Assembly: GCA_018607905.1 (NCBI GenBank)
Contig: JABBAP010000022.1
Location: 58,340-92,811, forward strand
DNA: 34,472 nucleotides
DNA from: Paracoccaceae bacterium
Lineage (GTDB): Bacteria; Pseudomonadota; Alphaproteobacteria; Rhodobacterales; Rhodobacteraceae
Reading direction: 5' to 3'
The position numbers were made by a program, and so were the translations under genes. The notes beneath the pieces are model-generated. The model saw only the letters and a program-made list of their open reading frames with translations, made no database searches and had not been told where the DNA came from. This document shows positions 1 through 8,297 of the stretch, piece after piece (positions within the stretch are counted from its first letter, which is position 1; each line of letters starts with the position of its first letter).

Positions 1-99
1 GATGCGTTTGTGGATGATGCGCCACGGTATCAGCGGTTCCCGTTGGCGCTGTTTGGCAAGTTGATCAAAGCGCAGGTGGCGATGGTTTTTGGTCGGTAA
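1..99 (+). CDS. 3' end of an unidentified gene (last 32 codons)
   Basis: An open frame runs from the first base of the window to a TAA at 97-99 and gives 32 residues ending in VAMVFGR. The start lies outside the window. The fragment holds no domain motif that I recognise, so no function is offered. The codon choice (GTG, GCG, TTG) matches the other resident genes, which supports it being a real coding end. Just downstream, 110-122 is a perfect odd palindrome, but it is short and has no T-tract. Confidence 0.55.
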   Translation, partial: DAFVDDAPRYQRFPLALFGKLIKAQVAMVFGR

Positions 100-109
100 G
101 GGCCTGAAA

Positions 110-122
110 TACCTGTCAGGTA
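110..122. repeat. short perfect palindrome after the first gene
   Basis: TACCTGTCAGGTA is an inverted repeat with 6-bp arms around one central base, between the first gene's stop and the end of the convergent DoxX-like gene. It has no T-run on either side, so it is not a convincing intrinsic terminator. It could be a protein-binding site or chance. Confidence 0.25.
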
Positions 123-140
123 CCCCAGTCACATGGCGCG

Positions 141-1178
141 TTAGGCGGAATCTTTCGCGAACAGATTTGTCACCTTTAGACGCTGTCCGTATCCAAGCAG
201 CAGCAGGATGAGCGCGGTTGCGATCACGGGCAGGTGGCCGATCATTTCGATCAACGCTTCGTCTTTGGCCCCTTGAATGAGGAAGACAATGTTGGACAGC
301 AACATGAAGCCCGCGATGACGAGGGTGTTGAGGCGGGTGACGACGCCAAGCACGAGGATGGTTCCGAGCACCACTTCCATCATGCCAGCGGACAGAACGA
401 AAATCTGATCGCTGAACCAATCAAACCCGAAAAACGGCATGAAGTTCCACGGATAATTTTCAAGAAACGCCTGGCCAAGCATGGCGCCGTAAACCTTTTC
501 TGAAAAGCCGAGGATGACCAACGCGATGCCCGTGAAAATGCGCAGCATGGCCACCGAATAGGGTTTTAGTTTTTCGCGCAGCTGTTCGGACGGGTGGTGA
601 TTGAACAGCAAGAACAGCGCAATTCCGATGATGTTTATGTATTCGACGGACTTGAGAATGCCGAATTGGAGGATCATCCCGAGGAATAAAACACCGAGTA
701 AGTAAGCGGCAATGTGAATGAAGTGGTTGGACAACAGGAGTATCCCGATAAACGCTTGCAGGAATATGAGCAGCGTTCCCATGCCACCCACTGCAATAAG
801 ATGCGGGGCGATCAACGCGCCCTCATAGGCGGTTAGCAGCAGCGACATGCCTGTAAAGATGCGCATCAGTTCCATCACGTCGTGGCGGATTTTCGTGTTC
901 GCGATGGGGATAACGGGCAGGCGGCTGTCTAATACGATTGCCGTGCAGATCATGCCTAGCGCGATAAATATCCACGCGATCATGATGGGGTTGGACAGAA
1001 GAATTGCGTTGAGGTTGACACGCTCACCCGCGTCCTCGGCCACGAACCAGCGCACGTGGGCCATGCTGGGGGAGGCGACACAGGTCAGGGGAAGCGCAAT
1101 CAGGGGTGCCAACATTTTCCAGGTGTTTTGTTTGAGGGGGGCGATGATTTGATACGCTTGAACACTCGGATTTTGCAT
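141..1178 (-). CDS. DoxX-like polytopic membrane protein
   Basis: A 345-residue protein of mostly hydrophobic segments. A short polar N-terminus (about 20 residues) precedes a signal-like hydrophobic stretch (about 22-40), after which the chain reads HVRWFV. Several further membrane spans follow, roughly eight in total. The pattern of four-helix units with small motifs such as RIFTG, occurring twice (MRIFTGMSLLL and LRIFTGIALVI), suggests a duplicated DoxX-type module. DoxX-family proteins are inner-membrane proteins linked to respiratory or redox functions, but the role here is unknown. The start is supported by an AGGAG about 6 nt upstream of the ATG at 1178. It is divergent from the SET-domain gene. 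Confidence 0.6.
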   Translation of the reverse strand: MQNPSVQAYQIIAPLKQNTWKMLAPLIALPLTCVASPSMAHVRWFVAEDAGERVNLNAILLSNPIMIAWIFIALGMICTAIVLDSRLPVIPIANTKIRHDVMELMRIFTGMSLLLTAYEGALIAPHLIAVGGMGTLLIFLQAFIGILLLSNHFIHIAAYLLGVLFLGMILQFGILKSVEYINIIGIALFLLFNHHPSEQLREKLKPYSVAMLRIFTGIALVILGFSEKVYGAMLGQAFLENYPWNFMPFFGFDWFSDQIFVLSAGMMEVVLGTILVLGVVTRLNTLVIAGFMLLSNIVFLIQGAKDEALIEMIGHLPVIATALILLLLGYGQRLKVTNLFAKDSA

Positions 1179-1307
1179 TGCTGTCTCCTCGGTGACCTCC
1201 GTGTATTTAGTAGTGGCATTTGTGGTAGGTCAAGGTTGGTAAAGTCGCAGGCTGGCTGTTGAACTGGGGCTGCGTTCGTTGGAATTGTTCACAAAAGGAT
1301 TGAGGCA

Positions 1308-1808
1308 TTGGCCACATGGTTTTCAGAAAAAGTAGAAAAACGAAGCAGCGGGATTGAAGGCAGGGGCCTATTTTCAGTTGCTGTGATCCGTACTGGTGAG
1401 GTCGTTGTGGTAAAAGGTGGCTATGTGTTTGATCGCCAAACCCGCGATGAACTGGCGAAAACCCTTGGCCCGACTGAAATACAGATTGACGATGATTTGT
1501 TCATTGGACCGACTTCACACGAAGAGCGCGAGGATTCGATGATGTGTCTTAATCACTCGTGTGATCCAAACGTGGGCATTGTTGGGCAGATCCTTTTCCA
1601 AGCGATGCGCGATATCGAACCCGACGAGGAGCTAACGTTCGATTATGCCACGGGAGATGATGACGATTGGACGCTAGATTGCGGCTGTGGAACCGCCAGT
1701 TGCCGTGGCCGCGTGACGGGAAAAGATTGGCAAAAGGTGGACGTTCAACGGCGTTATGTTGGGTGGTTTTCGGGGTGTTTGGAACGAAAGATAGCTTTGT
1801 TGAAGTGA
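1308..1808 (+). CDS. SET-domain protein (putative protein-lysine methyltransferase)
   Basis: A 166-residue protein with the SET-domain signatures in order: an N-terminal GRGLFS near residue 18, NHSCDPN at 82-88 (cofactor-binding knot), ELTFDYA at 118-124 (catalytic Tyr region), then a post-SET-like cysteine cluster CGCGTASC at 135-142. SET domains transfer a methyl group from S-adenosylmethionine to lysine side chains of proteins. The bacterial substrate cannot be told from sequence. The start is a TTG at 1308 with AAAGGA about 8 nt upstream. It appears monocistronic and divergent from the DoxX-like gene. All key residues are present, so it is probably active. Confidence 0.85.
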   Translation: MATWFSEKVEKRSSGIEGRGLFSVAVIRTGEVVVVKGGYVFDRQTRDELAKTLGPTEIQIDDDLFIGPTSHEEREDSMMCLNHSCDPNVGIVGQILFQAMRDIEPDEELTFDYATGDDDDWTLDCGCGTASCRGRVTGKDWQKVDVQRRYVGWFSGCLERKIALLK

Positions 1809-1863
1809 TTGGTTTTGGGACTGTTTCATAAAGCTTTGGCAAGTATCGTTTTTCACGTTCCCC

Positions 1864-3420
1864 CTAAATCACTTTTGGCCTGAAATATTTATCATCCCTG
1901 GTTTTTAGAGGCGGTAACTTGGTCCAACTGGCCCACGGCGCACCTGTCCAGATTATCTGATTCAAGTCAGCATTTATCAAACCCGAATATGTCGAACTCG
2001 ATCCTGCGCAATTTATCCGAAACGTCATATCAGGAATTGAGAAATCCATCGTGGTCGTCGCAAGCAAAGACGGTTTATCAGCAACGACTTGGTTAATTTC
2101 CCCGCTGTAATTTGGCGGATCACCTTGCTCGATCACAAAGACTTCGCCCGATGGCCCAGCCCAACGCCCCGTAAAGGGTGATGAGGTTTCACAGAAATAT
2201 TCTAACCCTTCCGCATGCAGCGCACCCGCATAAACATTCAGCTTTGCCATCATCTGTGTTTTTTCTGAGCCATACCAGAAACCCGCAAAATCAAAGGCCT
2301 GATCCACCCCATGCGCAAGCTCGTGGATGATCGTACCAGCCTGAGAATCCATACCAATTATTGCCGTCTTTTCCATAACGACAGGCTTGGTTTTATCCAG
2401 ACTGATTGGCGCCTTAGCACCCTGCCAAAACTGCCCTGCCAAATAGATCTTATGATCCCAAGTTTTACCTTTGCCCGTCACGTGGGCAAAATGATCACCG
2501 CCAGTTTTTTTATGGGTGAAATCATAAATGATTGGCGTCGTTTCCATGAACTGAGCCATTTTGGTGTAACTCTGGCGGAGCACTTGGACGATGCGCGAAT
2601 CGGAATCCACGTCGAACCACTTCTCTAGATTTTTGTTGCCAGTTATGACGTGATCAACATGAAACACGTTTTCAGCGACCTTAAGCCAAAGATACGCGGC
2701 ATAATGCGCCGCCGTAATGGCCGCAACGCGAACTGGATCGGTGCTGGCGGCAACAAATTGAGGCGGCAAAGCCTTGGTCCCCAGTGTATTGACCGGCAGC
2801 TCAAGACTTAAACTGGCCAGCTCCTCTACGATGTCCTGCGCAGTTTGAAGTGGCGTCCCCTTGATGGCCACCGTTACGGTATTACTTTTGAGCAGCAGCG
2901 GCATATTTGTTGCATGTTCCGCATCAGCGAATTTGGCGCCCTTGGCCTGTACGAAAATGTTCAAAATCTTGCAGCACAGCGTTATGTCGTAGGATCCAGA
3001 TTTATCAAAGTCGGTGACGTCAGAAACAAGAAAATGCCATTCAACCTTTTTTCCAGGTTCCAATGTGACCAAATCAGAAAGTATCGTTTTACGCGGCTTG
3101 ATGCCAGAAAACGCCGCTGATCCAAGGTACCCGTTAAGTTCCGTTATACCGTTTACGGGGTCATTGGGTTCATATTCCACAGTGACCGTCGGGCCCAGAA
3201 AGCTGTTCCCGTTCAATGGCGTATTCACAGACGAAATGTGGTATGTTTCGCCCGACGTAGATTTGTTTTCAAAATACCCCACCATAATAACGCGCCCGCC
3301 AGGCACCTGGTCAGTGTGCATAACTAGGTCGATACTTGCTTCTATTTTTGGTGCCGTATTCGTCGTTGTAGATGAAATGCTCAAAATATTGCCTTTATTG
3401 CTATAATACGCAGGCTGCAA
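1864..3420 (-). CDS. M35-family (peptidyl-Lys type) metallopeptidase with N-terminal Ig-like domain
   Basis: A 518-residue protein. Residues about 25-190 look like an all-beta, Ig-like region. Residues about 230-412 match the deuterolysin/peptidyl-Lys metalloendopeptidase fold: IYLAGQFW (325-332), MDSQAGTIIHELAH (357-370) with zinc ligands H366 and H370 and catalytic E367, then EGLEYFCE (404-411). In the aspzincin family the third ligand is an Asp in GTxxD. Here that motif is altered and D377 (or D373) is the best candidate. About 100 C-terminal residues contain a beta-type YSGxI...W.GAPW segment of unknown role. No signal peptide is visible, which is unusual for a secreted-protease family. 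Base composition is AT-richer than the neighbours. It stands alone. Confidence 0.75.
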   Translation of the reverse strand: MQPAYYSNKGNILSISSTTTNTAPKIEASIDLVMHTDQVPGGRVIMVGYFENKSTSGETYHISSVNTPLNGNSFLGPTVTVEYEPNDPVNGITELNGYLGSAAFSGIKPRKTILSDLVTLEPGKKVEWHFLVSDVTDFDKSGSYDITLCCKILNIFVQAKGAKFADAEHATNMPLLLKSNTVTVAIKGTPLQTAQDIVEELASLSLELPVNTLGTKALPPQFVAASTDPVRVAAITAAHYAAYLWLKVAENVFHVDHVITGNKNLEKWFDVDSDSRIVQVLRQSYTKMAQFMETTPIIYDFTHKKTGGDHFAHVTGKGKTWDHKIYLAGQFWQGAKAPISLDKTKPVVMEKTAIIGMDSQAGTIIHELAHGVDQAFDFAGFWYGSEKTQMMAKLNVYAGALHAEGLEYFCETSSPFTGRWAGPSGEVFVIEQGDPPNYSGEINQVVADKPSLLATTTMDFSIPDMTFRINCAGSSSTYSGLINADLNQIIWTGAPWASWTKLPPLKTRDDKYFRPKVI

Positions 3421-3590
3421 AATGCAGTTCCTATAATGTGAAAACTAGACGGGTTTACAGGTGAACAGTCAAGGTTCGTAACCCGCAGGTTTCGGCGTGT
3501 ACAACAGCATCAATCCCTAAGAATTGCGCGACAGGCGTTCGAAAAAATAGCGCAGATCCGCTGTTGGTTTTAACCTGCCGCACCCACAAA

Positions 3591-3624
3591 AAAGCCCCGC
3601 GCGGATTGCTCTGCGCGGGGCTTT
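3591..3624 (-). terminator. intrinsic terminator of the xdh-transporter operon
   Basis: Perfect 12-bp inverted repeat AAAGCCCCGCGC / GCGCGGGGCTTT with a 10-nt loop (3603-3612). Read on the minus strand, the stem ends in a run of six T (GGGGCTTTTTTG). It lies 24 nt beyond the stop of the BMP-family gene and is the strongest terminator in the window. Confidence 0.9.
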
Positions 3625-3647
3625 GGATTTTCTAGCTTAGTTCCAGA

Positions 3648-4721
3648 TTAATTTGGAACGTCGCCGTCGATGCCTTCTACGTAGAAGTTCATGCCAGCCA
3701 ATGTGCCGTCGTCAGCAGTTTCACCATCCGCCAACCAAGCGGAACCGTCTTGCTTGTTGATTGGACCAGTGAAGGAGTGCATTTCGCCTGATTTCAGTTT
3801 CTCGATGATGGCGTTTGCGGATGCTTGAACATCTGCAGGAACCTTGTCGGAAAACTCGCCGATGCCAACCATGCCAGGAGCGATACCGTCCCATGTGTCT
3901 GTGGACGTCCATGTGCCATCAAGAACCGCTTTGGTGCGGGCGATGTAATATGGGGACCAGTTGTCGATGATGGAGGACAGGCGTGCGTTTGGTCCGAACT
4001 GTTTCATGTCGGAGGCTTGGCCAAAGGCGTAGATGCCTTTTTCTTCTGCAATCGTCATGGCAGCAGGGGAATCGGTGTGTTGCATGATGATGTCAGCGCC
4101 TTGGCCGATCAAAGCGTTTGCCGCGTCTGCTTCTTTGCCGGGATCAAACCACGTGTAGACCCATACGATTTTCATTTTCACGTCTGGGTTTACCGCTTTG
4201 GCCGCAAGGTAGGATGCGTTGATGCCACGGATAACTTCTGGAATTGGGAAAGACGCAATGTAACCGATGGTGTTGGTTTTGGTCATGTTGCCCGCGATAT
4301 GACCAATTACTGTGCGGCCTTCATAGAAACGAGCAGAGTATGTGGACACGTTGTCCGCACGTTTGAAACCAGTTGCGTGTTCAAACTTTACGTCTGGGAA
4401 TTTCTTCGCGACGTTCAGTGTTGGGTCCATGTAGCCAAAGGATGTTGTGAAGATCAGTTTGTGGCCTGACAACGCCATTTGGGTCATGACGCGTTCTGCA
4501 TCGGCGCCTTCTGGCACTGATTCTTGGTAGGATGTTTCGACTTTGTCGCCGAAAGCTTCGACCACGGCTTTGCGGCCTTGGTCGTGTTCATAGGACCAGC
4601 CGAAATCGCCAGTTGGGCCGACATAGATAAAGCCGACTTTCAGTTTGTCTTGGGCGGTGGCAGCGCCAGCCAAGCCTGTGGCAAGTGCAGCGCCAGCAAG
4701 CAGTGTTTTAATGAGGTTCAT
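3648..4721 (-). CDS. BMP-family ABC transporter substrate-binding protein
   Basis: A 357-residue periplasmic protein with a clear Sec signal peptide (residues 1-23, cleavage near ATA-Q). The mature part starts KLKVGFIYVGP and continues GDFGWSYEHDQGR, as in the basic-membrane-protein (BMP/PnrA/Med) family of nucleoside- and purine-binding proteins. It is the last gene of a unit with two permeases, an ATPase and xdhABC, which argues for purine nucleosides, bases or related compounds as ligand (inference from context). The start is preceded by AGGAGAG about 8 nt upstream. A 60-nt gap separates it from the permease gene, and a strong terminator follows the stop. In this operon type the binding protein is commonly made in excess. 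Confidence 0.85.
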   Translation of the reverse strand: MNLIKTLLAGAALATGLAGAATAQDKLKVGFIYVGPTGDFGWSYEHDQGRKAVVEAFGDKVETSYQESVPEGADAERVMTQMALSGHKLIFTTSFGYMDPTLNVAKKFPDVKFEHATGFKRADNVSTYSARFYEGRTVIGHIAGNMTKTNTIGYIASFPIPEVIRGINASYLAAKAVNPDVKMKIVWVYTWFDPGKEADAANALIGQGADIIMQHTDSPAAMTIAEEKGIYAFGQASDMKQFGPNARLSSIIDNWSPYYIARTKAVLDGTWTSTDTWDGIAPGMVGIGEFSDKVPADVQASANAIIEKLKSGEMHSFTGPINKQDGSAWLADGETADDGTLAGMNFYVEGIDGDVPN

Positions 4722-4781
4722 TTAGGGTCTCTCCTAGTTGGTGTTGTCATCGCGCGAGCGGCGATGGGTTGTTTATTACGG

Positions 4782-5714
4782 TCATGTCGTTGCGTGAAAC
4801 AGCTTGCCCAGCGATGCAGGTGCATTCAGGCTGGCGCGGGCTTTGTCGGCAGACATTATGACGAGGACAATAATGGTAACGAGGTAGGGAGTCATCGACA
4901 AATATGCGGGTGAGATGGATAAACCTGCCGCTTGCAGGTTGAGTTGCAGAACGGTGACGCCCCCAAAGAGGTATGCACCGATCAAAGCGCGGCCCGGTTT
5001 CCAGCTGGCGAACACAACAAGCGCCAGCGCGATCCAGCCTGCGCCCGCAGTCATGCCCTCGGTCCATTGGGGGACGCGCACGAGCGACAGGTACGCCCCG
5101 CCCATACCCGCCATCGCGCCGCCAAAGCCGATTGCCATGATGCGGATGCGGATGACTTTGTAGCCAAGGGCGTGTGCGGCGTCGTGGTTTTCGCCCACGG
5201 CCCGCAGGACAAGCCCCGCGCGGGTGCGGTTGAGGAAATACCAGACGACAAAGACCATAAGGATAGAAATATAAACCATCGGGTCGTGGCCAAACAGCAG
5301 CGGGCCAACGATGGGCAAATCGGTGAGGATTGGGATGTCGATGGAGTGGAATTTCGGCGGTTTGATGCCAGAGTATTTGTGACCCAGCAGGGCGGCAAAG
5401 CCGAGGCCAAACATGGTGAGGCCAAGGCCAGAGGCGACTTGGTTTGCCATGAGGTATTGTGTGAGGATCGCGAAGATCATCGACAGGAGTGCGCCGCAGA
5501 TGGCCCCGAATACAAAGCCAAGCCACGGCGAGCCTGTGGTGACGGCTGCGATAAACCCGCAGACCGCGCCGATGATCATCATGCCCTCAACGCCAAGGTT
5601 TAAGACGCCCGATTTTTCAACGACGAGTTCACCGAGTGCGGCGAGCAGGATCGGAGTGGAGGCGGCCATGAGGCTAACGATCAGGGCGACGGGTGAGATT
5701 GCTGAGAAATCCAT
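4782..5714 (-). CDS. ABC transporter permease (nucleoside/purine type, NupQ-like)
   Basis: A 310-residue inner-membrane permease with about nine hydrophobic segments. The NLGVEGMM motif at 39-46 is typical of the smaller permease of BMP-associated nucleoside importers, in the branched-chain amino acid/sugar permease superfamily. It should pair with the neighbouring larger permease and the double ATPase. Its ATG overlaps the upstream permease's TAA by one base (5714), which indicates translational coupling. The gene ends 60 nt before the binding-protein gene. Confidence 0.85.
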   Translation of the reverse strand: MDFSAISPVALIVSLMAASTPILLAALGELVVEKSGVLNLGVEGMMIIGAVCGFIAAVTTGSPWLGFVFGAICGALLSMIFAILTQYLMANQVASGLGLTMFGLGFAALLGHKYSGIKPPKFHSIDIPILTDLPIVGPLLFGHDPMVYISILMVFVVWYFLNRTRAGLVLRAVGENHDAAHALGYKVIRIRIMAIGFGGAMAGMGGAYLSLVRVPQWTEGMTAGAGWIALALVVFASWKPGRALIGAYLFGGVTVLQLNLQAAGLSISPAYLSMTPYLVTIIVLVIMSADKARASLNAPASLGKLFHATT

Positions 5715-6799
5715 TATGCGACTCCCTTTGTTTTTAATCGAACGCGGAAGTTGATGAGGATATCGACACCGAGGAGGAAGAAGAGCAGCATGCCCTGAAA
5801 CGCTTGGATCGCGGCGGCGGGGATTTGCAGTTGGAACTGTGCCAGCTCGCCCCCGATGTAGGTGAGCGACATCAGCAGGCCTGCGAACAAAATGCCAATC
5901 GGATTTAGGCGGCCCAAGAAGGCGACGATGATGGCGGTAAAGCCGTAGCCGAGCGGGAAGTTGGTGGAGAGTTTGCTGGCGGGGCCCGTGACCTCAAACA
6001 AACCAGCGAGCCCTGCGAGTGCGCCAGAGATGCCAAGGCAGAGTGCGATGGTGAGGTTGGGGTTCACCCCTGCGAAACGGGAGGCCCGTGCAGATTGGCC
6101 CGCGACGCGGATTTGAAAGCCGAACAAATGCCGCGTGAGGGCGATGTAACCAACGACGACAGCGGCCATCATGGCGAGGACGCCGAAGTGTAATCCCGTG
6201 TTGGACAGCAGTTCAGAGTTAAACGCTGATTGGTATTCGTTGAAATTTCGCGATTCTGGGAAACCCATGCCGACGGGTGATTTCATTGGCCCCGTGACCA
6301 TCGCAGACAGGAAGTTGGCCGCGACATAGACGAGCATGAGCGAGACAAGAATTTCATTGGCGTTGAATTTGATTTTCAACAGGGCTGGGATCATCGCCCA
6401 AAGGAAACCGCCGACAGCACCCATGACGATGATGATTGGGAAGACGATGAAGCTTTCGTAGGGATAGAGCGCGAGGGCGGTGCCGCCGCCGACAACCGCG
6501 CCCATGATGAACTGGCCCTCTGCGCCGATGTTCCACACATTTGCGCGAAATCCGAACGATAGGCCGATGGCCATGAGGATCAACGGGGCTGCTTTGATGA
6601 GGAGTTGTGGGCGAGTGTAGCTGGCGACCACGTCGTTAAAGATCGGGTCCCAAAAGATGATGCGGATCGCGGTGAAAGGGTTGGACCCAAGGAGCGCAAA
6701 CATGACGCCGCCTGCGATCATGGTGGCGATCACGGCGATGATCGGGGTGGCAATTTGCATTGCGCGCGACGGTTCAGGGCGTTGTTCAAGCCGCAGCAT
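5714..6799 (-). CDS. ABC transporter permease (nucleoside/purine type, NupP-like)
   Basis: A 361-residue inner-membrane permease. A first hydrophobic segment lies at about 15-37 and the family motif NVWNIGAEGQ at 87-96, with further spans to the C-terminus. Together with the product of the next gene it would form the heterodimeric channel of a BMP-type importer. Its 5' end overlaps the end of the ATPase gene by 14 nt and its stop shares a base with the next start, so the three transporter genes are tightly coupled. Substrate is inferred from the xdh genes upstream, not from the permease sequence. Confidence 0.85.
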   Translation of the reverse strand: MLRLEQRPEPSRAMQIATPIIAVIATMIAGGVMFALLGSNPFTAIRIIFWDPIFNDVVASYTRPQLLIKAAPLILMAIGLSFGFRANVWNIGAEGQFIMGAVVGGGTALALYPYESFIVFPIIIVMGAVGGFLWAMIPALLKIKFNANEILVSLMLVYVAANFLSAMVTGPMKSPVGMGFPESRNFNEYQSAFNSELLSNTGLHFGVLAMMAAVVVGYIALTRHLFGFQIRVAGQSARASRFAGVNPNLTIALCLGISGALAGLAGLFEVTGPASKLSTNFPLGYGFTAIIVAFLGRLNPIGILFAGLLMSLTYIGGELAQFQLQIPAAAIQAFQGMLLFFLLGVDILINFRVRLKTKGVA

Positions 6800-8297
6800 T
6801 GTCGACCTCCGTTCCGCCCATCAACAGGCCGATTTCTTCAATTGTGACACCAGATGCGGATCGAACGCGCGACAGGCGGCCCTCGCTTAACACCGCGAAT
6901 GTGTCGGATATTTCCATCAACTCGTCGAGGTCTTGGCTGATGACGATGACCCCTGCGCCCTGTTCTGCGAGTTCCAGAAGGGCTTCGCGGATGAAGGCAG
7001 CCGCCGAAGCATCTACGCCCCAAGTCGGTTGGTTGACGATTAAAACGTCTGGGCGTTGCATGATTTCGCGTCCGATGACGAATTTCTGCAAATTGCCGCC
7101 AGAAAGGGATTTGGCGGCGTTTTCTGTGCCGGGTGTGCGGACATCAAATTTTTCGATGATGGCACGGGCGAAGTTGCGGGTGGCTTGCCATTTCACGAAC
7201 CCACGGTTCGTGAGGCGTTGGCGGGTAAAGCCCGTTAATAGCGCGTTTTCCGTCAACGACATATCGGGCGCGGCAGCGTGGCCGAGCCGTTCTTCGGGGG
7301 CGGCCAAAAGGCCCTGAAGACGGCGGTGGTTCGGGCCGAGGTTGCCGACATTTTCGCCTTTCAGCTTGATCGCGTCATTCGTGACGCGTTCCTCGCCTGA
7401 TAGGGCCAGCAGCAATTCGTCTTGGCCGTTGCCCGCAACCCCCGCGATGCCGAGGACCTCGCCAGCATGCAGCGAAAAGCTGATATCGCGCAGCGATGTG
7501 CCGAAGGGATCGGCCGATTGCAGCCACATATCGTGCACATCCAGCAGGCTGGGGCCGGGGGTGTAGGGGCGTTTTGACGGGGTTTTCAGCTCGGTCCCGA
7601 CCATCATTTCCGCCATGGTTTTTGGCGTTTCTTCTGAGGGGACACAAGTTCCCACGACCTTGCCCAATCGTAGGATCGTGGCGTTGTCGCAGATCGTGCG
7701 GATTTCTTCGAGCTTGTGCGAAATATAGAGGATCGAGGTGCCCTCATCGCGCAATTTGCGCAGGGTTTCGAACAGGACGTCGACCTCTTGTGGGGTGAGC
7801 ACGGAGGTGGGTTCGTCCATCACCAGCAGTTTGGGGTTTTGCAAAAGACAGCGCACGATTTCGACGCGCTGGCGCTCCCCTGCGGACATATCGCCGATCC
7901 TGCGATCAGGATCGAGCGTGAGACCATAATTGGCGGAAACTTGGCGAATCTGATCTGAAAGTGCGGCGTTTTCGGGTGGGTTTTCCATGCCAAGGGAGAT
8001 GTTTTCGGCCACGGTAAGAGCCTCAAACAGGGAAAAGTGTTGGAACACCATCGCAACCCCTGCGGCGCGGGCTTCGCGGGGTTCGGTTGGCGCAAAAGGT
8101 TCGCCGTGCAGGCGCATTTCACCGCTGTCGGGGCGCACAAGGCCGTAGATCATTTTCACCAGCGTGGATTTGCCCGCGCCGTTTTCACCGAGCAGTGCGT
8201 GAACCTCGCCCGGTTGGATTTCAAAGCCGACATCATCGTTTGCGATGACGCCTGGATAGGCTTTGGTTAGGCCCGAAAGGTGGAGTAGTGGGGTCAT
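6786..8297 (-). CDS. ABC transporter ATP-binding protein with two nucleotide-binding domains (NupO-like)
   Basis: A 503-residue cytoplasmic ATPase made of two ABC domains. Domain 1 has Walker A GENGAGKST (37-45), signature MSAGERQR (137-144) and Walker B LLVMDEPT (157-164). Domain 2 has a Walker A-like GVAGNGQDEL (about 286-295), signature LSGGNLQK and a VLIVNQPTWGVD Walker B region in which the usual catalytic Glu is replaced by Gln, as is common in the second domain of sugar/nucleoside importers. I place the start at the ATG at 8297, which overlaps the xdhC stop as ATGA. An upstream in-frame ATG at 8321 exists but lies inside xdhC. It energises the two permeases. Confidence 0.88.
   Translation of the reverse strand: MTPLLHLSGLTKAYPGVIANDDVGFEIQPGEVHALLGENGAGKSTLVKMIYGLVRPDSGEMRLHGEPFAPTEPREARAAGVAMVFQHFSLFEALTVAENISLGMENPPENAALSDQIRQVSANYGLTLDPDRRIGDMSAGERQRVEIVRCLLQNPKLLVMDEPTSVLTPQEVDVLFETLRKLRDEGTSILYISHKLEEIRTICDNATILRLGKVVGTCVPSEETPKTMAEMMVGTELKTPSKRPYTPGPSLLDVHDMWLQSADPFGTSLRDISFSLHAGEVLGIAGVAGNGQDELLLALSGEERVTNDAIKLKGENVGNLGPNHRRLQGLLAAPEERLGHAAAPDMSLTENALLTGFTRQRLTNRGFVKWQATRNFARAIIEKFDVRTPGTENAAKSLSGGNLQKFVIGREIMQRPDVLIVNQPTWGVDASAAAFIREALLELAEQGAGVIVISQDLDELMEISDTFAVLSEGRLSRVRSASGVTIEEIGLLMGGTEVDNAAA

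Noticed and set aside
4782-5603. Several long frames on both strands over the permease genes
   Set aside because: They are out-of-frame readings of the permease at 4782-5714, which has clear membrane spans and the NLGVEGMM motif.
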